DNA from: JAJFJD01 sp965228425 | GTDB lineage: Bacteria > Pseudomonadota > Alphaproteobacteria > UBA8366 | DNA: 64,000 bases | NCBI GenBank assembly: GCA_965228425.1 | Contig: OZ245815.1 | Location: forward strand, 4,898,001 to 4,962,000 | Reading direction: 5' to 3' | Part shown: positions 26,279-34,864 of the stretch, one piece after another | Position numbering within the stretch: position 1 is the first letter of the stretch | Layout: every line of letters starts with the position of its first letter | Notes under the pieces: model-generated | What the model was told of the DNA's origin: nothing | Database searches by the model: none | The model's input: the letters and a program-made list of their open reading frames with translations, nothing else | Position numbers and translations under genes: made by a program

Positions 26279-26688
26279 CGGATGTCCGCGCAGGTATTCG
26301 AGATGTCGCGGACGATCATCGTGATGCCCTGTTTGCAGAACTGGTTTGCCGACCGGAAGCCGCAGACGCATACGGAATCACCGCTTCCGAATCCGCGCAA
26401 CGCGCCGCCGAGGGTCAACAGGGCGCCACCTTCGGTCCGCAGCGCCTGACAGGTCTCGCCTTCGTCGGTCAACCGGCCGCGATAGCATCCGGCCGGCGGC
26501 GCGCCGACCGCCGCCTGTTTGTCGAAAACCGGGACATTGCTGCGCATCCGATCGCCACTGACCACCCGCTCGCTGCTCACCGCCACGTCGCCGCGCGTCG
26601 GGCCGAAATCGGGCGTCATGAATTGTTCCCAGGTGTTGCCGCAACCAGCACACAACAACGACACCAACAAAACGACGGCGATCCGCAT
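26275..26688 (-). CDS. Small putative lipoprotein of unknown function
   Basis: This 137-residue protein begins with a short hydrophobic signal followed by LLCAGCGNTW, a lipobox-like end with Cys in place of the usual Leu at -3. The mature part has six further Cys residues (CYRG, CQAL, CVCG, FCKQ, NTCAD), which may form disulfides in the periplasm. The start is the ATG at 26688, overlapping the accA stop (TGATG), so translation is probably coupled to accA. I do not recognise a family. Its stop overlaps that of the convergent SDR gene. Confidence 0.72.
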   Translation of the reverse strand: MRIAVVLLVSLLCAGCGNTWEQFMTPDFGPTRGDVAVSSERVVSGDRMRSNVPVFDKQAAVGAPPAGCYRGRLTDEGETCQALRTEGGALLTLGGALRGFGSGDSVCVCGFRSANQFCKQGITMIVRDISNTCADIR

Positions 26689-27644
26689 CACGACAATTCC
26701 TGGCCACCCATGTTCAAGAACTTCTCTCGCCGCCGATTATGAAGCGTCCCGCCATCCACGGCCAGTAGCTCTTTCAGCTTAGTCTCTAGCGCGATCCCCA
26801 ACGCGTCGATCGCCGCGTCCCGGTCGCGATGCGCGCCGCCGAGCGGCTCGTCCACCACTTGGTCCACGACCCCGAGCTTCAGCAGATCCTCCGCCGTCAA
26901 CCGCAATGCTTCCGCGGCGGTCTGGTTTTTTTCGGCGCTGCGCCACAAGATCGACGCGCACCCTTCCGGGGAAATGACGGAATAGATGCTGTGTTCCAGC
27001 ATGATGACATGGTCGCCCGCGGCAATCGCAATGGCGCCGCCCGATCCCCCCTCGCCGATGACGGCGCTGATCAACGGCACCCGAATCGACAGGCAGGCGT
27101 CGATGCATTGCGCGATCGCCTCGGCCTGGCCGCGTTCTTCGGCGCCGACGCCCGGATACGCGCCCGAAGTATCGACCAGCGACAACACAGGTAAGTCGAA
27201 TCGATCGGCCAATTCCATCAATCGGCGGGCCTTACGGTATCCCTCGGGCCGCGCCATGCCGAAATTATGCGTCACACGCGCCGTCGTATCGCCGCCCTTT
27301 TCTTGGCCGATAACGACGCAGGAATAACCGCGGAAGCGGCCAATACCGCCGATAACCGCCTTATCCTCCGCATAGGAACGGTCGCCGGCGATCGGCGTGA
27401 AATCCTCGATCAATCGCGCCAGATAGTCCCCGCAATGGGGCCGGTCCGGATGACGCGCGACCTGCACCTTCTGCCAAGGTTCGAGTTTCTGATAGGTTTG
27501 CCGCAAGAGGCGGTCGGCCTTGCCTTGCAGCTTGGTGACCTCATCCGCAATGTTGAGGTCACCCTCACCCGCCAAATGCCGCAATTCCTCGATCTTGCCC
27601 TCGAGTTCGGCAATGGGTTTTTCGAAATCCAAAAATGTATTCAT
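26688..27644 (-). CDS. accA: Acetyl-CoA carboxylase carboxyltransferase subunit alpha
   Basis: This 318-residue subunit works with AccD to carboxylate acetyl-CoA, the first step of fatty acid synthesis. The protein starts MNTFLDFEKPIAELEGKIEELRHL, the usual AccA N-terminus, so I place the start at 27644 and not at the upstream in-frame codon. PHCGDYLARLIEDFTPIAGDR, SLVDTSGAYPGVGAEERGQ and GEGGSGGAIAIAAGD are conserved carboxyltransferase segments. It follows xerD by about 75 bases on the same strand and overlaps the start of a small lipoprotein gene. Confidence 0.97.
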   Translation of the reverse strand: MNTFLDFEKPIAELEGKIEELRHLAGEGDLNIADEVTKLQGKADRLLRQTYQKLEPWQKVQVARHPDRPHCGDYLARLIEDFTPIAGDRSYAEDKAVIGGIGRFRGYSCVVIGQEKGGDTTARVTHNFGMARPEGYRKARRLMELADRFDLPVLSLVDTSGAYPGVGAEERGQAEAIAQCIDACLSIRVPLISAVIGEGGSGGAIAIAAGDHVIMLEHSIYSVISPEGCASILWRSAEKNQTAAEALRLTAEDLLKLGVVDQVVDEPLGGAHRDRDAAIDALGIALETKLKELLAVDGGTLHNRRREKFLNMGGQELS

Positions 27645-27719
27645 ACGCCCGGATAATCCCCGCAAATAGGCGCGAGTACGTAGCACACCCTTTGGCAAAT
27701 TGAAATCGCTGCCTGTCCT

Positions 27720-28625
27720 TTAACGCGGACCGGCGGACGGACCCGGGTGCGACAGGGGGTGTTTGTCGCGGACCAAAGACCGCAAGCGCTCGTCCAGCAC
27801 ATGCGTGTAGATTTGCGTCGTCGAGATGTCCGCATGGCCAAGCATCTGCTGGACCGACCGCAAGTCGGCGCCATGCGCCAGAAGATGGCTTGCGAAGGCG
27901 TGTCGCAGGACATGTGGACTGACCTTGCGCGGTTCGATGCCGCTTTCGACGGCAAGGGCCTTGAGCATCTGTCCGAACCGTTGCCGCGACAAATGCCCAT
28001 CCTTGCCGGTGGACGGGAACAGCCAGGGCGAGTCCTTGCCCCGTTTCAGGAATGATCCGCGCACCGCGCAATAGTCCCGCAACGCCGACCGGGCGACATC
28101 CGTCAGCGGCACCATACGTTCCCGGCCGCCCTTGCCGCGAACGATCAGCACCGACGGATCGCGCAGCGCCGCCGACAACGGCAACGTCACCAGTTCGGAT
28201 ACGCGCAATCCGGTCGCGTACAGGAGTTCAAGCATCGACGTCAGCCGCAGGCCGTCCGGCCCCTCGACCGCCCGGGCCGCCGCCAGCAAGCGGTCCACTT
28301 CGTCTTCGGTGAGGACTTTCGGCAGCGCGCGGGCACGGCGCGGACTGTCGATCACCGCTGTCGGATCGTCGGTGCGAATGCCCTCGATGAAGAGAAATCC
28401 AAAGAATTGGCGCAATGCAGATAACCGCCGCGACGCGGTCGACGCCGCCAGCCCGCTGTCGGAGAGATGGCTCATGAAGTCACGGATCGTTTCCGTCGTG
28501 GCCGTTAGCGCCGCGTGGTCGAAATCGCCGGTCCCGCCGCCCGCGATAAAGCGCAGGAAATCGTCGAGATCGCGGCGATAGGCGGCGAGCGTATTATCCG
28601 CGGCGCCCCGTTCGGCGGCGAGCAT
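27720..28625 (-). CDS. xerD: Tyrosine site-specific recombinase XerD
   Basis: This recombinase acts with XerC at dif to resolve chromosome dimers. The N-terminal SAM-like DNA-binding domain begins NTLAAYRRDLDDFLRF. The catalytic residues are visible: Arg in ATGLRVSELVTL, HVLRHAFASHLL, and the final His and Tyr in GHADISTTQIYTHV. The coordinates use the first ATG, giving 301 residues, but similarity continues about 10 codons upstream (AISRYLDSFLE) and the only well-placed ribosome site precedes an ATT codon at 28655. The real protein is probably about 311 residues. It lies 57 bases after the exported-protein gene and before accA. Confidence 0.95.
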   Translation of the reverse strand: MLAAERGAADNTLAAYRRDLDDFLRFIAGGGTGDFDHAALTATTETIRDFMSHLSDSGLAASTASRRLSALRQFFGFLFIEGIRTDDPTAVIDSPRRARALPKVLTEDEVDRLLAAARAVEGPDGLRLTSMLELLYATGLRVSELVTLPLSAALRDPSVLIVRGKGGRERMVPLTDVARSALRDYCAVRGSFLKRGKDSPWLFPSTGKDGHLSRQRFGQMLKALAVESGIEPRKVSPHVLRHAFASHLLAHGADLRSVQQMLGHADISTTQIYTHVLDERLRSLVRDKHPLSHPGPSAGPR

Positions 28626-28652
28626 TTCAAGAAAACTATCCAGATACCGGGA

Positions 28653-28672
28653 AATTGCCGGCTGCTCCTTCC
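28653..28672 (-). promoter_or_regulatory. Ribosome site suggesting a non-standard ATT start for xerD
   Basis: A strong GGAAGGAG (28672-28665) is followed after 9 bases by ATT (28655-28653), in frame with xerD. The next ATG in frame (28625) is 39 bases from this site, too far to use it, and the frame upstream is closed by a TGA with no ATG, GTG or TTG in between. AUU initiation is known for infC but would be unusual here. Confidence 0.45.
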
Positions 28673-28682
28673 GGGCTAACGG

Positions 28683-30542
28683 TCAAAGTCCATGGGCAAG
28701 CGCCGCCTCCAGCGCCAGCGACCGGGCCTCCGCTTCAAGACCGATCACCCGCAATGCCGAGATCGCGTCTTCCAGGAGACCTGCTTCATTCTCCGCGGGC
28801 GCCGCCGATCCAGCCATCAAGACGAGCAGCAAAACCGTCTCCGCGGAGCGGCTGCCTTTGGCTGCTTGCGCCAGCGCCTGCCGATAGGCCGACTGCGGCA
28901 TGGTCGCCGTGTGGCGCTGCGGCGGCTGCACCAAATCCTGCCAGTACCGTTCCGGCACCTCGGCGCCCAAGGACTTCACAAGCGTCAGCGCGAGGCCTGC
29001 CCGATGCTCGGCGGTTTCCGCGTCGCGTGTGCGTTGCACCGCCAGCCATGCCGCCAGCGACTTTTCGTCTGCGGCGCGGAAACGGTCCTCTCCGGCGATC
29101 AAGGCCAAGGCCCACATGCCATCCTGCGCGATCCGCGCTTCCGGGTCGCGGTTGGCCCGGGCCCGCAGCAGCGCGAGCCATGGCTCGGCGGCTTCCGTAT
29201 CGCCGAGCGCCAACAGGCCCCGCGCGGCGTCACCGGCGAACCACGCCAACTCCGCCGACACCGGCACACTGGTCAGGATTTTCCGGTAAAGCCGCACCGC
29301 CAAGGGCAGCTGGCCGTCCGCGCGCGACAGTTCGAACGCCTTCCGGATGACCGCAGCCTTCGCCGTCGGCACCGATTGCTTGGCCGCGGCCCGGTACAGC
29401 AAGGCGCGGCCACGCGGGGTCCGTTTCTTTTCAGCGATCGTCAGGGCATTGGCGAGTTCATCATCGTCGAACTCGACGCTCGAATAGATCTCGCCCAACC
29501 GTTTCGGTGTAATCGCGCCGACCAGGGCGGCCCGTTCCGCCGCCTCCAATTTCAAGTCCAGCGCGGTGTGCGGACTGGTCGCGATGGCCCGCAATACCGG
29601 GGGTGGCGCATTAGAGACCGCGTCGTCCGGGACGCCTGCGTTGGCGCTGCGCAACATCGCCAGATGCAGCGCCGTCGGTTTCGGCAGCGATCTGATTTGA
29701 ACATGGTCCGCGCCGCCCAGCCGGTCCACCAGCGCCAGAAACGCGTTGTCGTCGAATTCCGGATTTTCGGCCAAGATTTTGGCACCGAACCGCGCCGCGT
29801 CGGCGTTGCCGCCAAGCACCTGGCAAAACACCGAGAGCTTCTGCCAATATGGCTGGACGAGGCGGTTCGGATCCCGGCGCGCCTCGTTGCACGCACCGCC
29901 GACATCGTGAGCGAGCAGCATGGTCTCGACATTGAGCCGGACGATATCCGGGTCGCGCTGGCGCGTGGGCGATACGGCAATCAGCCTGCCGGCATCGACG
30001 ACAAATCCCATCGCCAGCAAACGGGCGATCCGCTGGGACAGGATCGTCGGTTTGCGGCCGCCGGCCTTGGCATCCTCGGCCGCCTCCGGCACGACCGCGG
30101 CGGACAACAACAGCCGCCGGGCGAGCGAGCGCAGCACGGGCGACGTCATGGTCGCCGGAATGCTCTTCAACAATCTTTCGATCAGGTCGCGGGGCGTGCC
30201 TTCCCACATCTCCGACCCGAAGCCTCCGGCGTCGCTGTCCAGCACGCCCACGGCCTCTGAATCGACCTCGCCTAGATCCTGTACCTGGATTTCCGGCAGC
30301 GGTGTCTCTTCATCCGATGTCTCGGGTTCGCGTTCGGCCGGCGGTTTCGTAAAATCACGTCGCGGCATCAACCGGACGGGTCCCTCCTGCGCCAGCCGCG
30401 TCGCCGGGACAACCGCGCTATCTCCATTGGGGCGCACATCGTGCTGCGGCGATTCCGCCGCGACGGCGGCAGTCGACACGATCGAAAATGCCGCGGCCAC
30501 AAAGGCGGCGGTCCGTGCTTTATCGCGGAAAGCGACCGTCAT
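28683..30542 (-). CDS. Large exported protein of unknown function
   Basis: This 619-residue protein has an N-terminal signal peptide ending near AVA-AES at about residue 28, then a charged, proline-rich segment with a stretch of acidic residues. The rest is Ala/Leu/Arg-rich and almost entirely helical by eye, consistent with an alpha-solenoid (TPR-like) periplasmic scaffold. I see no catalytic motif. The ATG at 30542 lies inside the 3' end of the 46-residue gene upstream, and xerD follows. The position next to xerD and divergent from aroK-aroB recurs in related genomes from memory, suggesting a conserved alphaproteobacterial envelope function. Confidence 0.82.
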   Translation of the reverse strand: MTVAFRDKARTAAFVAAAFSIVSTAAVAAESPQHDVRPNGDSAVVPATRLAQEGPVRLMPRRDFTKPPAEREPETSDEETPLPEIQVQDLGEVDSEAVGVLDSDAGGFGSEMWEGTPRDLIERLLKSIPATMTSPVLRSLARRLLLSAAVVPEAAEDAKAGGRKPTILSQRIARLLAMGFVVDAGRLIAVSPTRQRDPDIVRLNVETMLLAHDVGGACNEARRDPNRLVQPYWQKLSVFCQVLGGNADAARFGAKILAENPEFDDNAFLALVDRLGGADHVQIRSLPKPTALHLAMLRSANAGVPDDAVSNAPPPVLRAIATSPHTALDLKLEAAERAALVGAITPKRLGEIYSSVEFDDDELANALTIAEKKRTPRGRALLYRAAAKQSVPTAKAAVIRKAFELSRADGQLPLAVRLYRKILTSVPVSAELAWFAGDAARGLLALGDTEAAEPWLALLRARANRDPEARIAQDGMWALALIAGEDRFRAADEKSLAAWLAVQRTRDAETAEHRAGLALTLVKSLGAEVPERYWQDLVQPPQRHTATMPQSAYRQALAQAAKGSRSAETVLLLVLMAGSAAPAENEAGLLEDAISALRVIGLEAEARSLALEAALAHGL

Positions 30543-30660
30543 CGAGTACCCGCTCCACTGGTTTTGAAGGAGGCGGAATGTCCCACGTCGCCAGGAACAC
30601 GACGCCCGTACCGACGAGCGCGACGAAAAACACCAATAATACAAGGGTTAGCCGTTTCAT
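30520..30660 (-). CDS. 46-residue single-pass membrane protein
   Basis: A short gene overlaps the start of the exported-protein gene by 23 bases. Its 46 residues begin MKRLTLVLLVFFVALVG, forming one membrane helix of about 20 residues after two basic residues. A short tail follows with WDIPPPSKPVERVLDDGRFPR. The proline triplet and terminal (R/D)xRFPR motif look like a conserved periplasmic tail that could dock onto the neighbouring exported protein. The overlap suggests translational coupling. No Shine-Dalgarno is obvious before its ATG. I do not recognise a named family. Confidence 0.72.
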   Translation of the reverse strand: MKRLTLVLLVFFVALVGTGVVFLATWDIPPPSKPVERVLDDGRFPR

Positions 30661-30880
30661 CCGGGTCTATTTTGATGGCGCCGCGAACGAGGTAGTCTGG
30701 AAATATGTTTCAATGCTTCGCAGGACTAGATTTCGGAACGCGTACAGACTTTACGCTAGTGTTCCACTATGGCAATTCTGCGGCAGTGTATAGGGCTGTT
30801 CTTCAGGATTCAACGACCGACAGACGCTAATTCCAGTGCCGGATAGAGAAACCAACACGCATCGAACGCCGCTGATTTCC

Positions 30881-31414
30881 ATGCCGGCCAAGCCCCTGGT
30901 CCTGGTTGGCATGATGGGCGCGGGCAAAACAGCCATCGGCCGACGCTTGGCGGAACGGCTTGATTGTCCGTTCCTCGATGCGGACGACGAAATAGAAACC
31001 GCGGCCGGTTGCTCGATCAGCGACATCTTCGCGGTCCACGGCGAAGCGGCCTTCCGCGACGGCGAGCGACGGGTGATCGAACGCCTGCTCGACTGCGGCG
31101 CGGCGGTGCTGGCGACCGGCGGCGGCGCCTTCATGGACAGCGACATTCGCCGGGCCATTCGCGAAAAGGGTATTTCGATTTGGCTACGGGCCGACATCGA
31201 AACGCTTTGGCAGCGGGTACGCCGGCGGGACCATCGGCCGCTTCTCGAAACCGAGAACCCTCGCGAAACCCTCGAACGCCTGATACAAGACCGCTATCCG
31301 ACTTATGCGGAAGCGGACATCACCGTGGATAGCGATGTGGGTCCCCTGTGCAAAACGGTGGACCGCGTGATGGACGCCGTCGAGGATTTCTTGAAACCGG
31401 AAAGCAAAGAATGA
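30881..31414 (+). CDS. aroK: Shikimate kinase
   Basis: This 177-residue kinase phosphorylates shikimate in aromatic amino acid synthesis. Walker A is LVGMMGAGKTAIGRRLAERL at residue 8 onward. The shikimate-binding DADDEIE, the GGGAF loop (ATGGGAFM) and the lid RRRDHRPLL are all present. I start at the ATG at 30881 because the first residues then match the family; an in-frame GTG at 30836 would add 15 residues, and neither has a clear ribosome site. It overlaps aroB by 4 bases (ATGA) and leads an aroK-aroB-CNNM operon. Confidence 0.96.
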   Translation: MPAKPLVLVGMMGAGKTAIGRRLAERLDCPFLDADDEIETAAGCSISDIFAVHGEAAFRDGERRVIERLLDCGAAVLATGGGAFMDSDIRRAIREKGISIWLRADIETLWQRVRRRDHRPLLETENPRETLERLIQDRYPTYAEADITVDSDVGPLCKTVDRVMDAVEDFLKPESKE

Positions 31415-32526
31415 GCGCGCACGAAACCGTTACGGTCGCCCTGGGCGAACGAAGTTACGACATCGTCGTCGGGCAGGACGTGCTCGCGCGCGCCGGCGAA
31501 CTGATGGCGCCGGCACTGCGCCAGCCCCGCGTGATCGTCGTGACCGACGACACGGTGGCGCCGTTACACCTGGAGATGCTACAGACCACGCTAAGCACCG
31601 CATCGATCCGGCATGAAAGCATTATCTTGCCCGCGGGAGAGCAAACGAAGAAATTCGATACGCTGCAGAATCTGATCGATCAGATCCTCGACCAAGGTAT
31701 CGAGCGCGGCACGACCTTGGTCGCCCTTGGCGGCGGCGTGATCGGCGATATCACGGGCTTTGCGGCCGCAGTCACCCTGCGGGGGTTGGATTTCGTGCAG
31801 ATCCCGACGACGCTGCTTGCCCAGGTCGACAGCTCGGTCGGCGGCAAAACCGGCATCAACACGCGGCAGGGCAAGAACCTGGTCGGCGCGTTTCATCAAC
31901 CGCGCCTCGTACTGGCGGATACCGGCGTACTCGACACGCTGCCCCGCCGCGAACTCTTGGCGGGCTACGCCGAAATCGTCAAATACGGACTCATCAACAA
32001 CCCGGACTTCTTCGCATGGCTGGAAGGCCACGGTGCCGCCGTGCGCGATGGCGACCCCGGCGCGAGACGCCATGCCATCGTCGAAAGTTGCCGCGCGAAA
32101 GCGGATATCGTGGCACAGGACGAACGGGAAGCCGGCCTCCGCGCGCTGTTGAATCTCGGGCACACCTTCGGCCATGCGCTGGAAGCGGAAACCGGATTTT
32201 CGGATCGCCTGCTTCACGGCGAGGCCGTTGCGATCGGCATGGTGCTCGCGTTCGAACTGTCCACCCAGCTTGGCCTTTGCCCTGCCGAAGACACCGATGA
32301 GATGCGCCGTCATTTGGCATCGATCGGATTGCCGACCACGCCGGGGCAAGCGCTCGGCAACGCGTGGAGCAACGACAACCTGCTTGCGCATATGGCGAAA
32401 GATAAAAAGGTCGCAGACGGTAAGATGACTTTCATATTGGCCCGCGGCATCGGCAAATCATTCCTCAGCCAGGATATTTCGCGGGGCGATCTGATGACCC
32501 TGCTCGAAGGAGCAATGACCTCATGA
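31411..32526 (+). CDS. aroB: 3-dehydroquinate synthase
   Basis: This 371-residue NAD- and metal-dependent enzyme converts DAHP to 3-dehydroquinate. LPAGEQTKKFDTLQ, LGGGVIGDITGFAAA and PTTLLAQVDSSVGGKTGIN are signature segments. The metal ligands are expected in GYAEIVKYG (Glu) and LNLGHTFGHALEAETGF (His), followed by a HGEAVAIGM His. The start ATG overlaps the aroK stop, and the CNNM gene overlaps its end, so the three are translationally coupled. Confidence 0.97.
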   Translation: MSAHETVTVALGERSYDIVVGQDVLARAGELMAPALRQPRVIVVTDDTVAPLHLEMLQTTLSTASIRHESIILPAGEQTKKFDTLQNLIDQILDQGIERGTTLVALGGGVIGDITGFAAAVTLRGLDFVQIPTTLLAQVDSSVGGKTGINTRQGKNLVGAFHQPRLVLADTGVLDTLPRRELLAGYAEIVKYGLINNPDFFAWLEGHGAAVRDGDPGARRHAIVESCRAKADIVAQDEREAGLRALLNLGHTFGHALEAETGFSDRLLHGEAVAIGMVLAFELSTQLGLCPAEDTDEMRRHLASIGLPTTPGQALGNAWSNDNLLAHMAKDKKVADGKMTFILARGIGKSFLSQDISRGDLMTLLEGAMTS

Positions 32527-33815
32527 CCACCGAGTGGCTGCTGACCGGCGGCTCGATCCTTGTACTGCTCGTTATGTCGGCCTTCTTTTCCGGATCGGAA
32601 ACGGCGATGACCGCGTCGTCCGAGCCGCGCATGCATGAACTCGCGCGCCAAGGCAGTCGCCGCGCGAGGATCGTCATCGCGATGCACGAAAAGAAGCAAC
32701 GCCTGATCGGCGCGATCCTGTTCGGCAACAATCTGGTCAACATTTTCGCATCCGCGTTGGCGACCAGCCTGTTGCTCAGTGTCTTTGGCGAGGCCGGCGT
32801 CGTCTACGCGACGCTCGGTATGACCCTGCTTGTCCTGATCTTCGCCGAAGTGCTGCCGAAGAGTTACGCGCTCGGCCATGCCGACAAGATGGCGCTTCGG
32901 GTCGCACCGGTCATGGAGCCGATCGTCGCCGTCCTGGCGCCGATCACCGGGACGATCAATAAAATCGTCGAGCTGACATTGTCGATCTTCGGGGCCAGTC
33001 CCCATAGCGATGCGGTCCACATGCAGCGCGAAGAGGAATTACGCGGCGCGATCGCACTGCATGAAAGCACCGAGCCCGGCAGCCGCCATGAACGGCAGAT
33101 GTTGCACAGCATTCTCGATCTCGATGACGTCGAGGTGGAAGAGGTCATGACCCATCGCCGGAATGTCGAGATGCTCGATTGCACCGATTCAAGCGACGAG
33201 ATTTTGGATCACGTCCTGCGCAGCCGTTTCACCCGCTTCCCGCTCTACGACAGCGACCCGGACAATATCGTCGGGATCATTCACGCCAAGGCGCTGCTGC
33301 GGGAGATCCGCGACCCGGACCGGGGCATTGCCGACGCCGACATTCGGACTCTCGCCGCGGACCCCTGGTTCGTTCCCGAGACCACCAGCCTGCTGGATCA
33401 ACTGCTTGCCTTCCGTGAACGCCGCGAGCATTTCGCGGTGGTCGTCGACGAATACGGATCGCTCATGGGCGTCGTCACGCTGGAGGACATCCTCGAAGAA
33501 ATCGTCGGGAATATCGACGACGAACACGACATCGCCGTCGCGGGCGTGCGGCCGCAGGCGGATGGCAGCTTCATCGTGAACGGAACGGTCACGATCCGCG
33601 ACCTCAATCGCGAATTCGACTGGAACTTGCCGGACGACGAGGCGACGACGATCGCCGGCCTCGTCCTCCACGAGGCGCGGACCATCCCGGAGCCGGGCCA
33701 GGTTTTCATGTTTCACGGCTTCCGCTTCGAAATATTGCGGCGACAGCGAAACCAAATTTCGCTGATGCGTCTGCGGCCGCCCAGCCCGCACGACTCGCAA
33801 GACCCGTCCGCTTGA
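32523..33815 (+). CDS. CNNM/CorC-like transporter with CBS domains
   Basis: This 430-residue membrane protein has an N-terminal CNNM (DUF21) domain with four hydrophobic segments to about residue 160, including SAFFSGSETAMTA. A pair of CBS domains follows (about 205-330: EEVMTHRRNVEML, RFPLYDSDPDNIVGI, FAVVVDEYGSLMGVVTLEDILEEIVG). A CorC/HlyC transporter-associated domain ends the protein (about 345-425). Relatives transport or sense Mg2+ and Co2+. It overlaps aroB by ATGA and ends the operon; the aroK-aroB-CNNM order is common in alphaproteobacteria. Confidence 0.94.
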   Translation: MTTEWLLTGGSILVLLVMSAFFSGSETAMTASSEPRMHELARQGSRRARIVIAMHEKKQRLIGAILFGNNLVNIFASALATSLLLSVFGEAGVVYATLGMTLLVLIFAEVLPKSYALGHADKMALRVAPVMEPIVAVLAPITGTINKIVELTLSIFGASPHSDAVHMQREEELRGAIALHESTEPGSRHERQMLHSILDLDDVEVEEVMTHRRNVEMLDCTDSSDEILDHVLRSRFTRFPLYDSDPDNIVGIIHAKALLREIRDPDRGIADADIRTLAADPWFVPETTSLLDQLLAFRERREHFAVVVDEYGSLMGVVTLEDILEEIVGNIDDEHDIAVAGVRPQADGSFIVNGTVTIRDLNREFDWNLPDDEATTIAGLVLHEARTIPEPGQVFMFHGFRFEILRRQRNQISLMRLRPPSPHDSQDPSA

Positions 33816-33898
33816 CCCCTGCGCCGATTCCGCTATTTATTGCACTGCAACAAACGGCTTTTTCACCAATCAACCGAATCCCGCAGAAACGAGGCCTC

Positions 33899-34486
33899 AT
33901 GCCCCTGTCACCTCCCGTGCCCCGCGATCTGAGTCATACGCGCGCCGTCCAATGCCAGGGTTTCCGACGGACGGACGGGCTTTGGGATATCGAAGGGCAT
34001 TTGGTCGACACCAAGGCCTACGATTTCCAGACCGAGCACTCGCCGACGCTGCCGGCCGGCGAGCCGGTTCACGACATGTGGATCCGCATGACGGTCGACG
34101 ACGACCTGTTGATCCACGGCTGCGAGGCCTCGATGGCGGCGAATCCGTATCCGATCTGCGCGGACGTGACGCCGAACTTCGAGGCGCTCGAAGGCATTCG
34201 GATCGGCAAAGGCTGGATGAAGGAGGTCAATCGACGGGTCGGCGGTACGCACGGATGTACCCACCTGCGCGAATTGCTGCGGCCGATGGCGACTACCGCG
34301 TATCAGACGATCTATACCGCCAAGATGAACGAGGCGCGAGCCGCCGGCCTTGCCCGGCCGGCACCGACCGAGAACCCGCCGCGGCACCTCAATTCCTGCC
34401 ATGCGTATAGCGAAGACAGCGACGTGGTGAAGGTCGCCTTTCCGGAATTCTACAAGCCGCCGCAACCGCAACGCCGGTCCGGCTAG
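33899..34486 (+). CDS. DUF2889 family protein
   Basis: This 195-residue protein of unknown function matches DUF2889: RRTDGLWDIEGHLVDTKAYDF, EPVHDMWIRMTVDDDLLIHGCEASM and GGTHGCTHLRELLRPMATTAYQTI are the family's conserved blocks, with His and Cys residues that could bind metal. The start at 33899 has an ACGAGG ribosome site; the frame is open upstream from 33812. It follows the CNNM gene and its stop overlaps the convergent BolA stop by 4 bases. Confidence 0.9.
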   Translation: MPLSPPVPRDLSHTRAVQCQGFRRTDGLWDIEGHLVDTKAYDFQTEHSPTLPAGEPVHDMWIRMTVDDDLLIHGCEASMAANPYPICADVTPNFEALEGIRIGKGWMKEVNRRVGGTHGCTHLRELLRPMATTAYQTIYTAKMNEARAAGLARPAPTENPPRHLNSCHAYSEDSDVVKVAFPEFYKPPQPQRRSG

Positions 34487-34758
34487 GCAGCCTCGTCCGA
34501 CGGGCTCAGCGTTCGCAGCGCCAAGGCATGTACGGGACCGGCGAGTTCGTCCTGCAAAATGGCGTAGACCATGCGTTGGCGCTCGACCCGCGACACCCCT
34601 TCGAAAGCGGCGGAGACGATCTCGACCGAGAAATGGGTTTCCCCCTCCGGCCGCGCGCCCACGTGACCCGCGTGTTTGTGGGAATCGTCGACCACATCCA
34701 GCCGGGTTGGCGCCAGATTTTCGGTCAGTTTCTCCCGAATTCTGCTCGCAACCGTCAT
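34483..34758 (-). CDS. BolA family protein
   Basis: This 91-residue protein shows the BolA core: TVASRIREKLTENLAPTRLDVVDDSHKHAGHVG, then THFSVEIVSAAFEGVSRVERQRMVYAIL. BolA proteins pair with monothiol glutaredoxins in iron-sulfur or iron handling. The start at 34758 has GGTGGAC upstream. It is divergent from the J-domain gene, a pairing conserved next to cobS in many alphaproteobacteria. Its stop overlaps that of the DUF2889 gene. Confidence 0.93.
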   Translation of the reverse strand: MTVASRIREKLTENLAPTRLDVVDDSHKHAGHVGARPEGETHFSVEIVSAAFEGVSRVERQRMVYAILQDELAGPVHALALRTLSPSDEAA

Positions 34759-34864
34759 ATGTCCACCGTTCCAAATTCCCGCCGGCGCGGACTTCGCCGT
34801 GGGGTAATTCCTATCGACAACAGGATAGCTTGTCACCCGGATTTCCAATGTTCATAGTTGTCGG

